From Sphingomonas sp. Leaf10 (GTDB lineage Bacteria; Pseudomonadota; Alphaproteobacteria; Sphingomonadales; Sphingomonadaceae), in contig NZ_LMKE01000001.1 in the NCBI RefSeq assembly GCF_001421245.1, positions 543,523 to 604,186 of the forward strand: a stretch of DNA of 60,664 bases, given 5' to 3'. The first letter of the stretch is position 1. Each line of letters starts with the position of its first letter. Positions 57,973-60,664 of the stretch are shown here, piece by piece. The notes under the pieces were generated by a model. That model made no database searches. It saw nothing but the letters and a program-made list of their open reading frames with translations, and was not told the origin of the DNA. The position numbers were made by a program, and so were the translations under genes.

Positions 57973-60648
57973 ATGAGCGAACTGCCCAAGACCTTCGACC
58001 CCGCCGCTATCGAAGCGCGCTGGTATGCCCATTGGGAACAGGACGGCCTGTTCCGGCCCGAGCGTCCGAACGCGACGCCGTGGACGATCGTCAACCCGCC
58101 GCCCAACGTGACGGGCAGCCTGCATATCGGCCACGCGCTCGACAATACGTTGCAGGACATTCTGGTCCGCCATGCCCGGTTGCAGGGCAAGGACGCGCGC
58201 TGGGTCGTCGGCACCGACCATGCCGGCATCGCGACGCAGATGGTCGTCGAACGGCAGATGAATGCGGCTGGGCAGAAGCGCACCGACTTTTCGCGCGATG
58301 AATTCATTGCAAAGGTCTGGGACTGGAAGGCGGAAAGCGGCGGCCAGATCACCGGCCAGCTGCGGCGGCTTGGCTGTTCGATGGATTGGGCGAACGAACG
58401 CTTCACCATGGACGACGGCTTTTCGAAGGCCGTGCTCAAGGTTTTTGTCGAGCTGCACCGCCAGGGCCTGCTCTATCGCGACAAACGGTTGGTCAATTGG
58501 GATCCGGGCTTGGGCACGGCGATCAGCGACCTCGAAGTCGAAACGCGCGAGGTCCGGGGCAGCTTCTGGCGGCTGCGCTATCCGTTGGCCGACGGGTCGG
58601 GCTTTATCGAGGTCGCGACGACGCGGCCCGAAACGATGCTGGCGGATATGGCGGTCGCGGTGCATCCGGAGGACGCCCGCTATACCGCGCTGATCGGCAA
58701 GCAGGTCCGCCTGCCGATTACCGGTCGTCTCATCCCGATCGTGGCCGACGAACATGCCGACCCCGAACTGGGTTCGGGCGCGGTGAAGATCACGCCGGGC
58801 CACGACTTCAACGATTTCGAGGTCGGCCGGCGGGCGGGCATCGAGGCGCGCGACATGCTCAACATGCTCGATGCCAGGGCACGCGTCGTGCAGACCTCCG
58901 ATGGGCTGATCCCCGATGCGTTTCTCTGCCTGTCGAGTGCCGAGGCGCGCAAGGCGGTCGTCGCGCGGCTCAAGGACGAAGGTGTCCTGATCCCCCATGT
59001 CGACAAGGACGGTGCCGAACACGACGCCGAACCGCGCACGATCCAGACGCCTTATGGCGATCGGTCGGGCGTGGTCATCGAACCGTGGCTGACCGACCAA
59101 TGGTATGTCGACGCCGCGACGCTAGCGAAACCGGCGATCGAGGCGGTGCGATCGGGCACGGTAAAGATTGTGCCCAAGTCGTGGGAAAAGACCTACTACA
59201 ACTGGATGGAAAACATCCAGCCATGGTGCGTGTCGCGCCAGCTGTGGTGGGGGCATCGCATCCCGGCATGGTTCACCGATGATGGCCGGGTGTTCGTCGC
59301 CGAGACCTATGAAGAAGCGCAGACGCAAGCGGGGGCGGGCGTCGCGCTGAAGCAGGACGAGGACGTCCTCGACACCTGGTTCTCCTCGGCGCTGTGGCCG
59401 TTCGCGACCCTTGGCTGGCCCGAAAACACCGACCCGACGCTCGGCGGGCGCTACAGCAACGACGTGCTGATTTCGGGCTTCGACATCCTGTTCTTCTGGG
59501 ACGCGCGGATGTTGATGCAGGGCATCCACTTCATGAAGGAGGTGCCGTTCAAGACGCTGTACCTCCACGGTCTGGTCCGCGCCGCCGATGGCGCCAAGAT
59601 GTCGAAATCGAAGGGCAATACCGTCGATCCGCTGGGGCTGATCGATCGCTATGGCGCCGATGCGCTGCGCTTCTTCATGGCGGCGATGGAGAGCCAGGGC
59701 CGCGACATCAAGATGGATGAGAAGCGGGTCGAGGGCTATCGCAACTTCGCGACGAAGCTGTGGAACGCGACCCGGTTTGCGCAGGCTAATGGCATCGGCG
59801 CGTCGGCGACGATCGAGCCGCCCAAGGCCGAACTGGCGGTCAATCGCTGGATCATCGCCGAGACGATCGAGACGGTGCAGGCACTCGACCTCGCGCTGGC
59901 CGATCTGCGCTTCGACGGTGCGGCAAACACCATCTATCAGTTCACTTGGAGCCGGTTCTGCGACTGGTATCTCGAACTCATCAAGCCGGTGTTGCAGGGC
60001 GGCGCCGAAGGCGGTGAGGAAACGCGCGCGGTCGCGGGATGGGTGCTCGACCAGATATTGGTGATGCTGCACCCGTTCATGCCGTTTATCACCGAGGAAT
60101 TGTGGCATGCGCTGGGCGAGCGGTCGGACGACCTGATCGTCGCGCGCTGGCCGATGGCCGATGCGCGGGCGATCGATCCGGCGGCGCGGGCGGAAATCGA
60201 CTGGCTGGTCCGGCTGGTCAGCGAAATCCGCGCGGCGCGGACTGAGCTGAACGTGCCGCCGGGCGCGCGGCTGCCGTTGCATGTCCGCGATGCGTCTGGG
60301 GAAACCGTCGAACGGCTGGCTCGGCAGGGCGCGGTGCTGGCGCGACTGGCGCGCGTCGATGCCGTTGCCGGTGACGCGCCGGCGGGTGGGGCGTTGCAGA
60401 TCGTGGTGGACGAAGCGACCTTCGTCCTGCCGCTGGGCGAGGTCATCGATCTCGACGCCGAGCGCGCTCGGCTGACCAAGGCGATCGCGGTGGCGGAGAA
60501 GGAACGCGATGCGCTGGCCGGGCGGCTCGGCAATGCGAGCTTCGTCGAGCGCGCGAAGCCCGAAGCGGTCGAGAAGGCGCGGGCGGACCATAACGATAAG
60601 ATGGCCGAAGCGGCGCGGCTGCATGCGGCATTAGGACGGTTGGGGTAG
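57973..60648 (+). CDS. valS: Valyl-tRNA synthetase
   Basis: The 891-residue class I synthetase is complete. Motifs in order: [17 protein letters not shown] (HIGH, about residue 40), the editing domain (about 190-350), [23 protein letters not shown] (about 545) and a C-terminal coiled-coil tRNA-binding arm (about 825-890). ATG 57973 gives [18 protein letters not shown]; upstream in-frame ATG 57961 and TTG 57937 are unlikely starts. Confidence 0.97.
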   Translation: MSELPKTFDPAAIEARWYAHWEQDGLFRPERPNATPWTIVNPPPNVTGSLHIGHALDNTLQDILVRHARLQGKDARWVVGTDHAGIATQMVVERQMNAAGQKRTDFSRDEFIAKVWDWKAESGGQITGQLRRLGCSMDWANERFTMDDGFSKAVLKVFVELHRQGLLYRDKRLVNWDPGLGTAISDLEVETREVRGSFWRLRYPLADGSGFIEVATTRPETMLADMAVAVHPEDARYTALIGKQVRLPITGRLIPIVADEHADPELGSGAVKITPGHDFNDFEVGRRAGIEARDMLNMLDARARVVQTSDGLIPDAFLCLSSAEARKAVVARLKDEGVLIPHVDKDGAEHDAEPRTIQTPYGDRSGVVIEPWLTDQWYVDAATLAKPAIEAVRSGTVKIVPKSWEKTYYNWMENIQPWCVSRQLWWGHRIPAWFTDDGRVFVAETYEEAQTQAGAGVALKQDEDVLDTWFSSALWPFATLGWPENTDPTLGGRYSNDVLISGFDILFFWDARMLMQGIHFMKEVPFKTLYLHGLVRAADGAKMSKSKGNTVDPLGLIDRYGADALRFFMAAMESQGRDIKMDEKRVEGYRNFATKLWNATRFAQANGIGASATIEPPKAELAVNRWIIAETIETVQALDLALADLRFDGAANTIYQFTWSRFCDWYLELIKPVLQGGAEGGEETRAVAGWVLDQILVMLHPFMPFITEELWHALGERSDDLIVARWPMADARAIDPAARAEIDWLVRLVSEIRAARTELNVPPGARLPLHVRDASGETVERLARQGAVLARLARVDAVAGDAPAGGALQIVVDEATFVLPLGEVIDLDAERARLTKAIAVAEKERDALAGRLGNASFVERAKPEAVEKARADHNDKMAEAARLHAALGRLG

Positions 60649-60664
60649 GCTGTTTCGTCATTCC

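Overview
The window is high-GC chromosomal DNA from a member of the Sphingomonadaceae (Sphingomonas-like alphaproteobacterium). This rests on the gene set (class II DAHP synthase, PopZ/DUF2497, DUF1465, paired YdcH/DUF465 proteins, a DksA lacking the usual zinc cysteines, PEP-CTERM-type sorting signals), frequent GTG/TTG starts and 4-bp ATGA/GTGA gene overlaps. No taxonomic search was possible.

Layout. 1-2466: polyamine pair (ornithine/lysine-type decarboxylase, then a deoxyhypusine-synthase-like enzyme that runs off the left edge). 2606-9253: threonine dehydratase, small membrane and secreted proteins, an alpha/beta hydrolase, two tandem cysteine desulfurases with a 2Fe-2S ferredoxin, a DUF2809 protein and a HerA-like ATPase. 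9277-19421: leucyl aminopeptidase, RimO, DUF486 protein, K+ channel with RCK domain, LysM-M23 envelope protein, SerS, host-attachment protein, Ser-rich sorted surface protein, DksA, two DUF465 proteins, DUF1465. 19416-31962: nitronate monooxygenase, NRAMP transporter with two Tat-exported ferritin-like proteins, class II DAHP synthase, TM2 protein, CysS, an SRPBCC-ADH-SDR operon behind a possible stress-sigma promoter, and PurU. 32011-36087: a copper locus (copB, copA) with a CnrY-CnrX-CnrH-type anti-sigma/sensor/sigma operon; the same bipartite motif, CGGT(T/A)GAGGG-N12-GCTGCGTA, lies before both copA and the anti-sigma gene.

36184-53434 is an integrated island of about 17.2 kb in tRNA-Cys(GCA), bounded by perfect 55-bp direct repeats. 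It carries a tyrosine integrase, an AlpA-like excisionase, a primase-polymerase/SF3 helicase beside a cluster of eleven 9-bp iterons (probable origin), two capsid-maturation-type proteases and a fibre-like protein, but no recognisable portal, major capsid or large terminase gene. It looks like a phage satellite or remnant. Its AT-richer + strand cargo (39364-42812) encodes a ribbon-helix-helix protein whose start codon sits inside a perfect 14-bp inverted repeat, a DUF4145 protein, a decayed RHH copy, an AbiJ-like protein and a membrane protein; this is a candidate defence module. An O-acetyltransferase flanked by two related zinc-ribbon microproteins is further cargo. Integration replaced the 5' half of the tRNA gene, and both ends carry a TTGACG-N17 promoter-like element at the same distance.

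53435-60648: chromosomal again, with a second acyltransferase and a broken SGNH remnant, then Pcm-like methyltransferase, TolC-family protein, PopZ and complete valS.
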